Below, piece by piece: positions 1-5,393 of a stretch of 5,393 bases of DNA (position 1 is its first letter; every line of letters begins with the position of its first letter). Origin of the DNA: CAYQAJ01 sp964415245 (GTDB lineage Bacteria; Planctomycetota; Planctomycetia; Pirellulales; Pirellulaceae); contig CAYQAJ010000326.1 of the NCBI GenBank assembly GCA_964415245.1, positions 1-5,393 of the forward strand, given 5' to 3'. The notes under the pieces are model-generated. The model ran no database searches. It was not told the origin of the DNA and saw only the letters and a program-made list of their open reading frames with translations. The position numbers and the translations under genes are program-made.

Positions 1-10
1 AAATCAGCAG

Positions 11-1327
11 GTGATTCTCGCGACACACTATGAGAATTTCTTCAAATCCGCCGAGTACTCGTTCGAAAACGCCACGCAGCTTCTTTTAGCTCCACGTCGC
101 CGTCACAGCGACGGCATTGCTTTTCACCCAGCGGACTTACTTCGTCGAGTCGAAACAACGTTGGAACAAGGCGGCACTGAATGGCGCGAAATGGGCATAA
201 ACCTTCGGCGCTGGGTCGAAAGGGCGTTGGGTACATTGAGCGGATACTGCCCTTCGCCGTTTGCCATCTATAACAAGCTTACTCAGAGCATTGACGAATA
301 TGAGAAGATAACGGACATTCGCGTCGCGACTGAACGACGCGCCACCATTCTAGCGGCGCTTCGGGCGCCGGCATTTAAGCGGGTCGTACATAAACTTGCG
401 CACGACGAGGATGTGCACGAGCCCAATGTGCGCGACGGTCTGAGGGTGCTAAAGGATTGCCAAAAGGCGGTGGAGGCGGAGATTCGTCGTTTTCGCGAGA
501 TTTACAACCACGAGTTGCTGAATCGCGCAATCGCAGCGCGAGCGCCAGTTGGGATTCTAAACATCGATACTCGAACGCAGCCCACTGAAATGGTCCTTAG
601 TGGGCGTGCGGCAGCAGCAAGCGGCCGCGTGGGAATCACGTGGGTTGAGATCGAGTCGATCCGATTGCCGGCGTCGCCACTCGCCTTGGTAAAGGAGGAC
701 GTCCTGGCGCCAATTGCCACAACGGGATGCTTGGCGATATTGGATGATTCTGGACGGAGCCCGATTGATGGTGACCTCGTCGTCGCGGAGAGTCATGAAG
801 GGCAGAAGTTTCTGAGACGATTCTGGAACGACGACGGCAAGATCACACTGGAATCCGCGAACCCAACAAAGCCGATTGCCCCGGTCACTTTGGTAACAGC
901 CGCGTGCGAGGTCAGGCGGGTGGTCGGAGTGCTATTTGATTGCGTTCCTTGCGGAAATGCAGGGATCGGGCGCGAATGGGCGGTCCCGACGCAGTTGCCA
1001 GCATCCGCTTTTAGAGATGTCATCGGGATACGAGTCGAAGGGACATGCCTAGAGCCAATTGCTCGTGACGGACAGGTCATGTTGGCCCGGCAGGTGAATT
1101 CCCCGGGTGATCTGCGCAATTGCGAACTGGCATGTGTTGAGGCAGAGGGCATGGATGCGGTGCTAAAACGATGCTACGTCTTTGGCCCCCAACTGATACT
1201 CTGCCCGACTAATCCCGTCGAAATTGAAGACCCGATAGTCGTGAAGGCCGAGGACATCACTCGTGTGTTCAAGATCATTGGCGTGCTATTTGAGCCAGCA
1301 ACATCGGAGGACGTCGCCGGTGGCTGA
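11..1327 (+). CDS. Tandem S24 (LexA/CI-like) domain protein with helical N-terminal region; 5' end uncertain
   Basis: Protein of 438 residues from a GTG at 11. The frame stays open to the window edge (no stop in positions 2-10) and no ribosome binding site is visible, so the true start may lie outside the window. Residues 1-220 are mostly helical, with a charged, possibly coiled-coil stretch near 140-175; I recognise no DNA-binding helix-turn-helix there. The C-terminal half resembles two copies of the S24 fold of LexA and phage repressors. Copy 1 (about 223-311) has DDSGRSPIDGD (245-255) where families show GDSMEP..DGD, then FLRR (267-270) in the region of the catalytic lysine, and ends VVGVLFD. 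Copy 2 (about 336-428) has GTCLEPIARDG (344-354), VLKR (384-387), a CPTNP turn and ends IIGVLFE. The nucleophile serine appears replaced by Cys346 in copy 2, with Lys386 kept; in copy 1 Ser247 may be kept but the lysine appears to be arginine. S24 proteins normally self-cleave to relieve repression or signal stress. Whether this one cleaves or regulates anything is unknown. Its GC content is lower than that of its neighbours. The domain call is moderate and the function unassigned. Confidence 0.6.
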   Translation: MILATHYENFFKSAEYSFENATQLLLAPRRRHSDGIAFHPADLLRRVETTLEQGGTEWREMGINLRRWVERALGTLSGYCPSPFAIYNKLTQSIDEYEKITDIRVATERRATILAALRAPAFKRVVHKLAHDEDVHEPNVRDGLRVLKDCQKAVEAEIRRFREIYNHELLNRAIAARAPVGILNIDTRTQPTEMVLSGRAAAASGRVGITWVEIESIRLPASPLALVKEDVLAPIATTGCLAILDDSGRSPIDGDLVVAESHEGQKFLRRFWNDDGKITLESANPTKPIAPVTLVTAACEVRRVVGVLFDCVPCGNAGIGREWAVPTQLPASAFRDVIGIRVEGTCLEPIARDGQVMLARQVNSPGDLRNCELACVEAEGMDAVLKRCYVFGPQLILCPTNPVEIEDPIVVKAEDITRVFKIIGVLFEPATSEDVAGG

Positions 1328-1401
1328 CGTGCCGACATTGCGTGGCGATGTGCTGCGTTTCGGGCAACGCCCAAGGCCGTTGCATGCAAAGTCACGCCGC
1401 G
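1328..1401. other. Convergent intergenic region with small inverted repeats
   Basis: This gap separates the stop of the S24-like gene from the stop of the metallophosphoesterase gene, which point towards each other. It holds GGGC-AAC-GCCC (1362-1372), an overlapping inverted repeat GCAACG (1364-1369) / CGTTGC (1378-1383), and a perfect 10-base palindrome TTGCATGCAA (1380-1389). The position suits transcription termination in both directions, but no T-tract follows on either strand, so an intrinsic terminator is not supported. Confidence 0.3.
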
Positions 1402-2199
1402 CTACAGTTCGAACACTTGGGCGATCGCCGGCCGGCCGTACTCCGCGCCGGCGGTGTAGATGAGCACGTTTTCCAGCGGTTGCGCCTGGCCCGCTCCGTG
1501 CGTGTGACCGCAGAGCACGGTGAGCTGGCACTGCGGGTACGAGCGGGCGACTTCGAGAATCGCCTCGCCCATTGCCAGGCAGGTGAAATGGGGCGCCCAT
1601 TCATCGTCGCTGATTTGACCCTCGTGCCAGCACGCCTCGCGTAGCGGCGGCACGTGCGTCAAGAGAAACACCTGCGGGTATCGCTCCATCGCCGGCGGAA
1701 GAACGCGCAGCACGTGCGCGCCCGCCTCGTCGCCCAGTGCGTGCAATAGCGGGAGTCGGGCTTGTTTGCCCACGCCGGCCAATTCGGCGATGAGGCGGTA
1801 GTCGTTCATCATCACGTACGAGCGTTCGTAGTCGCCCGACCGGCCGTCGGCCCAACCGTCGTGCCCCGCGAGCCCCACGCCGGGGGCAAGCTCGAGCGCA
1901 TCCATATCGCTCAGGTAGTGCAGGTTCGATACGCTCTGGCAGAGCTGCCGTACTTCGTCGCGCACCTGGGCGATCGAGCCGAAGTAGAAGTCGTGGTTGC
2001 CCAGCACGAAATAGATGTGGCAGGAAACCGCGCGGGCGATGCGTGTGAGATACTCGCACACGTCGCGCGCTTCCGCCACGTCGCCGCCGATGAGAACGGC
2101 GTCCGGTTCGGTGGAGTGGACCTCATCCAGAAACGCCTCGACCTCGTTGTCGGCCAGGAAATTCAGATGGATGTCGCTCAGCCACGCCACGCGAGTCAT
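1402..2199 (-). CDS. Calcineurin-like metallophosphoesterase
   Basis: A 265-residue cytoplasmic protein with the full metallophosphoesterase motif series in order: DIH (Asp9, His11) after the first beta strand, GGD (Asp40), GNHD (Asn68, His69), THVPP (His182) and CGHTH (His232, His234). These residues bind a two-metal centre (typically Mn, Fe or Zn) that hydrolyses phosphomono- or phosphodiesters. The length is normal for a single-domain member, and no signal peptide or membrane segment is visible. The substrate cannot be read from the sequence: the family includes nucleotide phosphodiesterases, protein phosphatases, nucleases and UDP-diacylglucosamine hydrolases. The start is ATG at 2199, placing DIH at the usual distance from the N-terminus; no clear Shine-Dalgarno precedes it. 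It lies on the same strand as the propeller gene upstream, but 137 bp containing a palindromic repeat separate them, so co-transcription is uncertain. The family call is firm and the specific function open. Confidence 0.93.
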   Translation of the reverse strand: MTRVAWLSDIHLNFLADNEVEAFLDEVHSTEPDAVLIGGDVAEARDVCEYLTRIARAVSCHIYFVLGNHDFYFGSIAQVRDEVRQLCQSVSNLHYLSDMDALELAPGVGLAGHDGWADGRSGDYERSYVMMNDYRLIAELAGVGKQARLPLLHALGDEAGAHVLRVLPPAMERYPQVFLLTHVPPLREACWHEGQISDDEWAPHFTCLAMGEAILEVARSYPQCQLTVLCGHTHGAGQAQPLENVLIYTAGAEYGRPAIAQVFEL

Positions 2200-2239
2200 G
2201 AATGTGCGACGCCCGATCTACTTTTGAACTGTGAGCGGA

Positions 2240-2285
2240 TTCCCCTCACCCCGGCCCTCTCCTGGCGGGAGAGGGAGGGATCGCT
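2240..2285. repeat. REP-like intergenic palindromic repeat
   Basis: The stretch has an 8-bp perfect inverted repeat, CCCTCTCC (2255-2262) and GGAGAGGG (2268-2275), with a 5-base loop, flanked by CCCCTCACCCCGG on the left. Read through on the plus strand it gives LTPALSWREREG, very like the spurious peptides (LTPALSRREREG type) found wherever a widespread bacterial intergenic palindrome is mis-translated. It sits between two co-directional genes. It could form a hairpin in the transcript downstream of the propeller gene and affect mRNA stability or termination, but no T-tract follows. Recognition rests on memory of this motif and was not checked by a search. Confidence 0.65.
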
Positions 2286-2286
2286 G

Positions 2287-2336
2287 TTCCCTCGCTTGCG
2301 CTTCGGGCTTCTATGATTCCCCGCTTGCGGTTTCTC
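2287..2336. repeat. Possible degenerate direct repeat next to the palindromic element
   Basis: CCCTCGCTTGCGCTTCGGGCTTCT near 2289-2312 is followed by a shorter, diverged relative, CCCCGCTTGCGGTTTCT, near 2319-2335. The first unit resembles a GC-rich intergenic motif (GAAGCGCAAGCGAGGG on the other strand) that I associate with planctomycete genomes. The second unit ends at the stop codon of the propeller gene. The two may be copies of one element; the similarity is short and could be chance. Confidence 0.4.
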
Positions 2337-3686
2337 CTACGGATTGCCAATGGCGTACAGCGTCTTTCGGCCGCGGATGTAAATGCGGCCGTTGCTGATC
2401 GCCGGCGAGGCGATGCCGGCGTCGTCGAGTTGATTTTCGACGAGCTTGTCGAACCGCGGCGCCGCCGACACCACAGTACACAGCCCGGCCGTGTTGAGGA
2501 AGTAAATCCGTCCATCCGCGGCGATGGGCGAAGCCTTGTAGCTCCCTGGCAGCCGCTGCCGCCAGTGAAGCTTGCCGCTGTGCGCGTCGAAGCAGCGGGA
2601 GATTCCGTCGTCGGTCACGGTGAACAGCAGCGACTCCCACAACACGGGGCAGCACGTGTCGGGCGTACCTTCCTCGTGCGTCCAGGCTACGTCGCGAAAG
2701 GTCAGCTCGCCCGACTTGCCCAGCGGAACCGCTAACAGCGGCCCCCGCATTCCGCGCACGGTGAAGATCATGTCCAGCCCCGCGGTAGGGCCCGTGACCG
2801 TGCGGCCGCCTTGCAGCCCGGGCAAATACCAAAGCTGCTTGCCGGTCGCGGGATCGTAGGCGTCGAGCTGGTTTCCCCCCATCACGACGAGCTGCTTCTT
2901 GCCGTCCGCCTCGACCAGCAGCGGCGTCGTATAAGCGTCGCACTCCTCAGCATCGGCCTTGGTACGGCGTGTGACTTTCCACTTGACGTGCCCGTCGCGC
3001 ACGTCGTGCGCCACGAGGTAGCTTTCGGCGGCGGTGGCGCCTTGCACGTCGGCCAGCGAATCCTGCATGCAGACCGACAGGACGAGACCGTCGTGGAGCA
3101 GGGGACTGTTGGCGTGTCCCCACCAAATGGTGTAGGGGCCGTAGTCGTCCTGCAGGTTGCGATGCCACGCCTGGTTGCCGTCATAGTCGTACACGGCCAG
3201 TTCGCCATTGCCATAGTGCACGACGACCGACTTGCCGTCGGTCACCGGCGAAGGGCTGGCGAGGTTGTGGAGATCGTTGAATTTCTGTACCGAACGAAAG
3301 GCCCCTTCACGCGGCGCCTCGCCCTTGCCCACTTCGCGGGTCCACTCGATGCCGCCCGACTTGGCGTCGATCCGCAGCAGCAGCAGTCGGCCGTCGTCGG
3401 TGTGGCTGGTGACGATGATTGCATCGCCCCAAATCGCCGGAGTGCTGGTGCCCCACTCGGGTATCTCGCATTTCCAGACGATGCTGCGGCTTTCGCCCCA
3501 GAATACGGGCAGATCCGTCTCCTGGCTGACACCGGTTCCGTCGGGCCCGCGCCACTGTGGCCAGTTTTCGGCACGTAGTCCGAGAGCGGGAAGCGCTACT
3601 GCGAGAAGCAGCGCAACAGCCGCGAGCCACCGCGCGACGACCGAGCCGAGTACCAGGCGATGATTGTCTTCGAGTGCGATACGCAT
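2337..3686 (-). CDS. Exported PQQ-like beta-propeller repeat protein
   Basis: A 449-residue protein with an N-terminal signal peptide: a hydrophobic segment at about 19-38 (WLAAVALLLAVALPALGL) and a plausible cleavage after Ala39 (LRA/EN). The mature protein starts with NWPQWRGPDGTGVS (41-54), a hallmark of planctomycete secreted propeller proteins. Tryptophan-docking PQQ-like blades follow, seen as repeated G-x-x-x-W units: SGGIEW (110-115), GNQAWH (170-175), DGHVKW (231-236), TGKQLW (281-286) and SGKLHW (371-376). No quinoprotein dehydrogenase partner or cytochrome domain is visible, so bound PQQ cofactor should not be assumed; many such proteins are structural or interaction scaffolds like BamB. 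The likely location is periplasmic or outside the cytoplasmic membrane. Start ATG 3686 is chosen because no in-frame ATG or GTG lies between it and the hydrophobic core. It lies 68 bp downstream of epmB on the same strand, so read-through is possible, though no functional link is evident. The specific role is unknown. Confidence 0.9.
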   Translation of the reverse strand: MRIALEDNHRLVLGSVVARWLAAVALLLAVALPALGLRAENWPQWRGPDGTGVSQETDLPVFWGESRSIVWKCEIPEWGTSTPAIWGDAIIVTSHTDDGRLLLLRIDAKSGGIEWTREVGKGEAPREGAFRSVQKFNDLHNLASPSPVTDGKSVVVHYGNGELAVYDYDGNQAWHRNLQDDYGPYTIWWGHANSPLLHDGLVLSVCMQDSLADVQGATAAESYLVAHDVRDGHVKWKVTRRTKADAEECDAYTTPLLVEADGKKQLVVMGGNQLDAYDPATGKQLWYLPGLQGGRTVTGPTAGLDMIFTVRGMRGPLLAVPLGKSGELTFRDVAWTHEEGTPDTCCPVLWESLLFTVTDDGISRCFDAHSGKLHWRQRLPGSYKASPIAADGRIYFLNTAGLCTVVSAAPRFDKLVENQLDDAGIASPAISNGRIYIRGRKTLYAIGNP

Positions 3687-3754
3687 GTCGGCGTCTTTCG
3701 TTTCGGAGGTTGCTGCTTGCCTAAGCTTGATTGGATTTCGCGACGAGCCCCATT
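3687..3754. other. Short co-directional gap between epmB and the propeller gene
   Basis: Read on the minus strand, this gap follows the TAG of epmB and leads to the ATG of the propeller gene. I see no hairpin with a T-tract. A purine run (ACGAAAGA) lies about 8 bases before the ATG and may act as a weak ribosome binding site; no classical GGAGG is present. The short distance allows, but does not prove, co-transcription. Confidence 0.35.
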
Positions 3755-4783
3755 CTACTCTAACGGCACCTTCGATGGCTGGCCCGCTATTTCTTGAACG
3801 TAGCGCGGCACCGCATACCCCGGCAGGCGCGACCGCAACTCGCGCATGAGGGCACGCCCGCGCTCAATGGGCACCTCAAAGTGGGCCGAGCCCGCGACCC
3901 GGTCGAGCTGATGCAGATAGTAAGGCATGACCCGCAGCTCGACCAGCCGCAGGGACAACCGGGCGAGCACCTCGGCATTATCGTTGACGCCCTTCAGCAG
4001 CACCGACTGATTGAGCACTGGTATGCCCGCATCGATCAGCCGCCCTATTGCGGCGGCGACCTCGTTGTCGATCTCCGCCGGGTGGTTGGCGTGTACCACC
4101 ACGATGGGCACGAGTCGCGTCCCCCGGAGCCAGCCAATTAACGAGTCGGTAACGCGCTGAGGAATCACGATCGGGAGGCGAGTGTGAACCCGAATCCGCC
4201 GCAGATGAGGAATATCGGCGAGTGCCGCCGCGAGCTTCGCCAGAGCCGCATCGTCGATAGTGAGCGGGTCGCCGCCGCTGAGCAGCACTTCTTCGATCGT
4301 CGAGTCGGCCGCGATCTGGTCGATCGCCGCCTGCCACTGCGCCGGCGAGCGCTGGGTCGCGCCGTACGGGTAGAGCCGCCGGAAGCAGTACCGGCAGTGA
4401 ACCGCGCACGCCCCCGTCGTCACCAACAGCGCCCGACCTCGGTACTTTTGCAACAATCCGGGCGCGGTCGTTGCTGCGAGATCGCCCACGGGATCGCGCG
4501 AAAAGCCGGGCACCTCGCGCAACTCCTCGTCCAGCGGCAGCACCTGCCGCAGCAGCGGGTCGCGGGGATCGCCCACTTTCATGCGGGCCACCAACGGCCG
4601 CGGCGCGAACAGGGCGAATTGCTCGGCCGCGCTACGCGCCACCCCTTCGTACTCCGGCGGCAAGTCGAGCACGTGGCACAATTCGGCCGGGTCGCGAATG
4701 GCCGACTTCATGGCCTGTTGCCAGCTTTCGCCCGCCGCGGCACCGGTAACGACAGATCGCGGCTTTGTCGCTAGAATTGCCAT
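3755..4783 (-). CDS. epmB: EF-P (R)-beta-lysylation protein EpmB, lysine 2,3-aminomutase family
   Basis: EpmB is a radical SAM, PLP-dependent enzyme that isomerises (S)-alpha-lysine to (R)-beta-lysine, which EpmA then ligates to elongation factor P. From ATG 4783 the protein has 342 residues, the length I recall for E. coli EpmB, and the N-terminus lines up with that protein (MA-I...SWQQA...DPAEL). Visible features: DPLLRQVLP (75-83), PGLLQKY (108-114), the radical SAM cluster motif CAVHCRYCFRR with Cys126, Cys130 and Cys133 binding the 4Fe-4S cluster, LSGGDPL (168-174), RLPIVIPQR (202-210), LNQSVLLKGVNDNA (257-270), MPYYLHQLDRV (286-296), and C-terminal GQPSKVPLE with Lys338 as the likely PLP Schiff-base lysine. 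A longer frame from a TTG at 4837 adds 18 residues but leaves only 14 bp before the divergent efp start, so it is disfavoured. Catabolic lysine 2,3-aminomutase is the alternative; the size and the efp neighbour argue for EpmB. EpmA is not in the window. Confidence 0.93.
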   Translation of the reverse strand: MAILATKPRSVVTGAAAGESWQQAMKSAIRDPAELCHVLDLPPEYEGVARSAAEQFALFAPRPLVARMKVGDPRDPLLRQVLPLDEELREVPGFSRDPVGDLAATTAPGLLQKYRGRALLVTTGACAVHCRYCFRRLYPYGATQRSPAQWQAAIDQIAADSTIEEVLLSGGDPLTIDDAALAKLAAALADIPHLRRIRVHTRLPIVIPQRVTDSLIGWLRGTRLVPIVVVHANHPAEIDNEVAAAIGRLIDAGIPVLNQSVLLKGVNDNAEVLARLSLRLVELRVMPYYLHQLDRVAGSAHFEVPIERGRALMRELRSRLPGYAVPRYVQEIAGQPSKVPLE

Positions 4784-4851
4784 TTCGGTAGCATAATCGC
4801 GCCGCAGTCGTAATCGAAGCAGGCAGCTCAGCAGCAAACCAGGGAATACTC
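4784..4851. promoter_or_regulatory. Divergent epmB/efp intergenic region, probable promoters for both genes
   Basis: These 68 bp separate the start codons of epmB (minus) and efp (plus), so promoters for both must lie here or reach into the genes. CATAAT (4792-4797) on the plus strand resembles a -10 box and lies 54 bases before the efp start. The only -35-like hexamer upstream, TTGTCG (4765-4770), is 21 bases away, too far for a standard sigma-70 promoter. The regulatory role is inferred from position; no operator could be identified. Confidence 0.35.
4841..4845 (+). promoter_or_regulatory. Ribosome binding site of efp
   Basis: AGGGA lies 6 bases upstream of the GTG at 4852, a normal Shine-Dalgarno distance. 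It supports the GTG as start over the first in-frame ATG inside the gene (4921), which would remove the conserved N-terminus of EF-P. Confidence 0.55.
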
Positions 4852-5393
4852 GTGGCGACGTACAAGACCAGCGATTTTCGCAAAGGGCTCAAGGTGCAAA
4901 TCGACGGCGAGCCCTATTTGATGATCGAGATGAACTTCGTCAAGCCCGGCAAGGGAAATGCACTGTACAAGTGCAAGCTGCGTAATCTCGTCCGCGGCAC
5001 GGTTCTCGACCGCACGTACAAGGGCGGCGATACGCTCGAAGCCGCCGACGTCGAGGAAATCGATTGCCAGTACCTGTACCGGCAGGGCGAGACGTTCGTG
5101 TTCATGGACAACAAATCGTACGAGCAGTACGAGCTCTCGGCGGAGCAGGTCGACGACGCCTGGAAGTACCTCAAGGAGGGCATGAACTGCTCAATGGTGC
5201 TGTACAACAGCAACCCCATCACCATGACCCCGCCCAACCACGTCGAGCTGAAAGTCGAATACTGCGAGCCGGGCGTTCGGGGCGACACGGCCACCAACGT
5301 GACCAAGGTCGTCAAGATGGAAACGGGGGCCGAGTTCAGCGCCCCCTCGTTCATCAACATGGGCGACGTTCTTAGAATCGACACCCGCACGGG
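4852..5393 (+). CDS. efp: Elongation factor P (3' end cut by window edge)
   Basis: EF-P binds between the ribosomal P and E sites and promotes peptide bond formation at polyproline and similar stalling motifs. From GTG 4852 the frame reads ATYKTSDFRKGLKVQIDGEP and remains open for 180 codons to the window end. Typical EF-P length is about 185-190 residues, so only the last few residues are missing after DTRTG. Domain I (about 1-64) carries the loop FVKPGKGN with Lys34 at its tip, the residue beta-lysylated by EpmA/EpmB. Domain II follows (ADVEEIDCQYLYRQGETFVFMDNKSYEQ), then domain III with TPPNHVELKV, GDTATNVTK, METGAEFSAPSFINMGD and VLRIDTRTG. The GTG start is preceded by AGGGA and gives an N-terminus colinear with E. 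coli EF-P. The gene is divergent from epmB, so enzyme and target are adjacent. Lysine at position 34 fits the lysylation route rather than EarP-type arginine rhamnosylation. It could in principle be the EF-P-like paralogue YeiP, but the PGKG loop and epmB argue for true EF-P. Confidence 0.96.
   Translation, partial: MATYKTSDFRKGLKVQIDGEPYLMIEMNFVKPGKGNALYKCKLRNLVRGTVLDRTYKGGDTLEAADVEEIDCQYLYRQGETFVFMDNKSYEQYELSAEQVDDAWKYLKEGMNCSMVLYNSNPITMTPPNHVELKVEYCEPGVRGDTATNVTKVVKMETGAEFSAPSFINMGDVLRIDTRT

Noticed and set aside
2255..2275. Intrinsic terminator for the propeller gene
   Set aside because: The hairpin stem is good, but no T-tract follows it on the minus strand, so a REP-like repeat is the better description.
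1762..2316. Plus-strand 184-residue open frame
   Set aside because: It is antisense to the phosphoesterase gene and ends in LTPALSWREREG, the signature of mis-translating a dispersed palindrome.
2811..3578. Plus-strand 255-residue open frame
   Set aside because: It is antisense to the propeller gene, which has a signal peptide and clear repeats. Long antisense frames are expected in GC-rich DNA.
4184..4774. Plus-strand 196-residue open frame
   Set aside because: It is antisense to epmB, whose radical SAM cysteines and PLP lysine are in the minus-strand frame; its arginine-rich translation has no domain character.
4765..4797. Sigma-70 promoter TTGTCG...CATAAT for efp
   Set aside because: The 21-base spacing and mismatched -35 box make a standard promoter unlikely; only the -10-like box is noted, within the intergenic feature.
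4784..4837. Upstream TTG start extending epmB by 18 residues
   Set aside because: ATG 4783 gives 342 residues, aligns with the E. coli EpmB N-terminus and leaves room for promoters; the TTG start would leave only 14 bp before the efp start.
4914..5390. Minus-strand 158-residue open frame
   Set aside because: It lies wholly antisense to efp, whose plus-strand frame matches elongation factor P throughout; the antisense frame shows no recognisable domain.
1..5393. CRISPR array, tRNA, rRNA or insertion sequence
   Set aside because: I saw no regularly spaced repeats, tRNA-like cloverleaf, rRNA motif, transposase or terminal inverted repeats.

Overview
The window looks like chromosomal DNA from a member of the Planctomycetota, probably Pirellulales-like. 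The best sign is the secreted PQQ-like beta-propeller protein on the minus strand. It begins, just after its signal peptide, with the NWPQWRGP...GTGVS motif that is very common in planctomycete secreted propeller proteins. The intergenic REP-like sequence around 2240-2336 and the general lack of strong Shine-Dalgarno sequences also fit. The phylum call is an inference from these marks.

Layout, left to right. (1) 11-1327 (+): a protein of at least 438 residues with an unrecognised helical N-terminal half and two tandem LexA/CI-type S24-like domains with non-standard active-site residues. By hand count it is clearly less GC-rich than the genes to its right, and it may be accessory DNA. (2) 1328-1401: a short convergent intergenic stretch with small palindromes. 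(3) 1402-2199 (-): a calcineurin-like metallophosphoesterase with a complete set of metal-binding motifs. (4) 2200-2336: an intergenic stretch with a REP-like palindromic repeat. (5) 2337-3686 (-): the exported PQQ-like beta-propeller protein. (6) 3755-4783 (-): epmB, the radical SAM/PLP lysine 2,3-aminomutase that makes (R)-beta-lysine for elongation factor P. (7) 4852-5393 (+), running off the right edge: efp, encoding elongation factor P with the PGKG loop and Lys34, the residue that EpmAB systems modify.

The functional unit is the divergent epmB/efp pair, which share a 68-bp intergenic region. EpmB converts lysine to beta-lysine, EpmA (not in this window) attaches it to Lys34 of EF-P, and modified EF-P relieves ribosome stalling at polyproline stretches. 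The propeller and phosphoesterase genes lie on the same strand as epmB, but nothing ties them to EF-P modification.

I found no CRISPR array, tRNA, rRNA or insertion sequence, and no strong case for a wholly new system. The least explained element is the tandem S24-like protein at the left edge.
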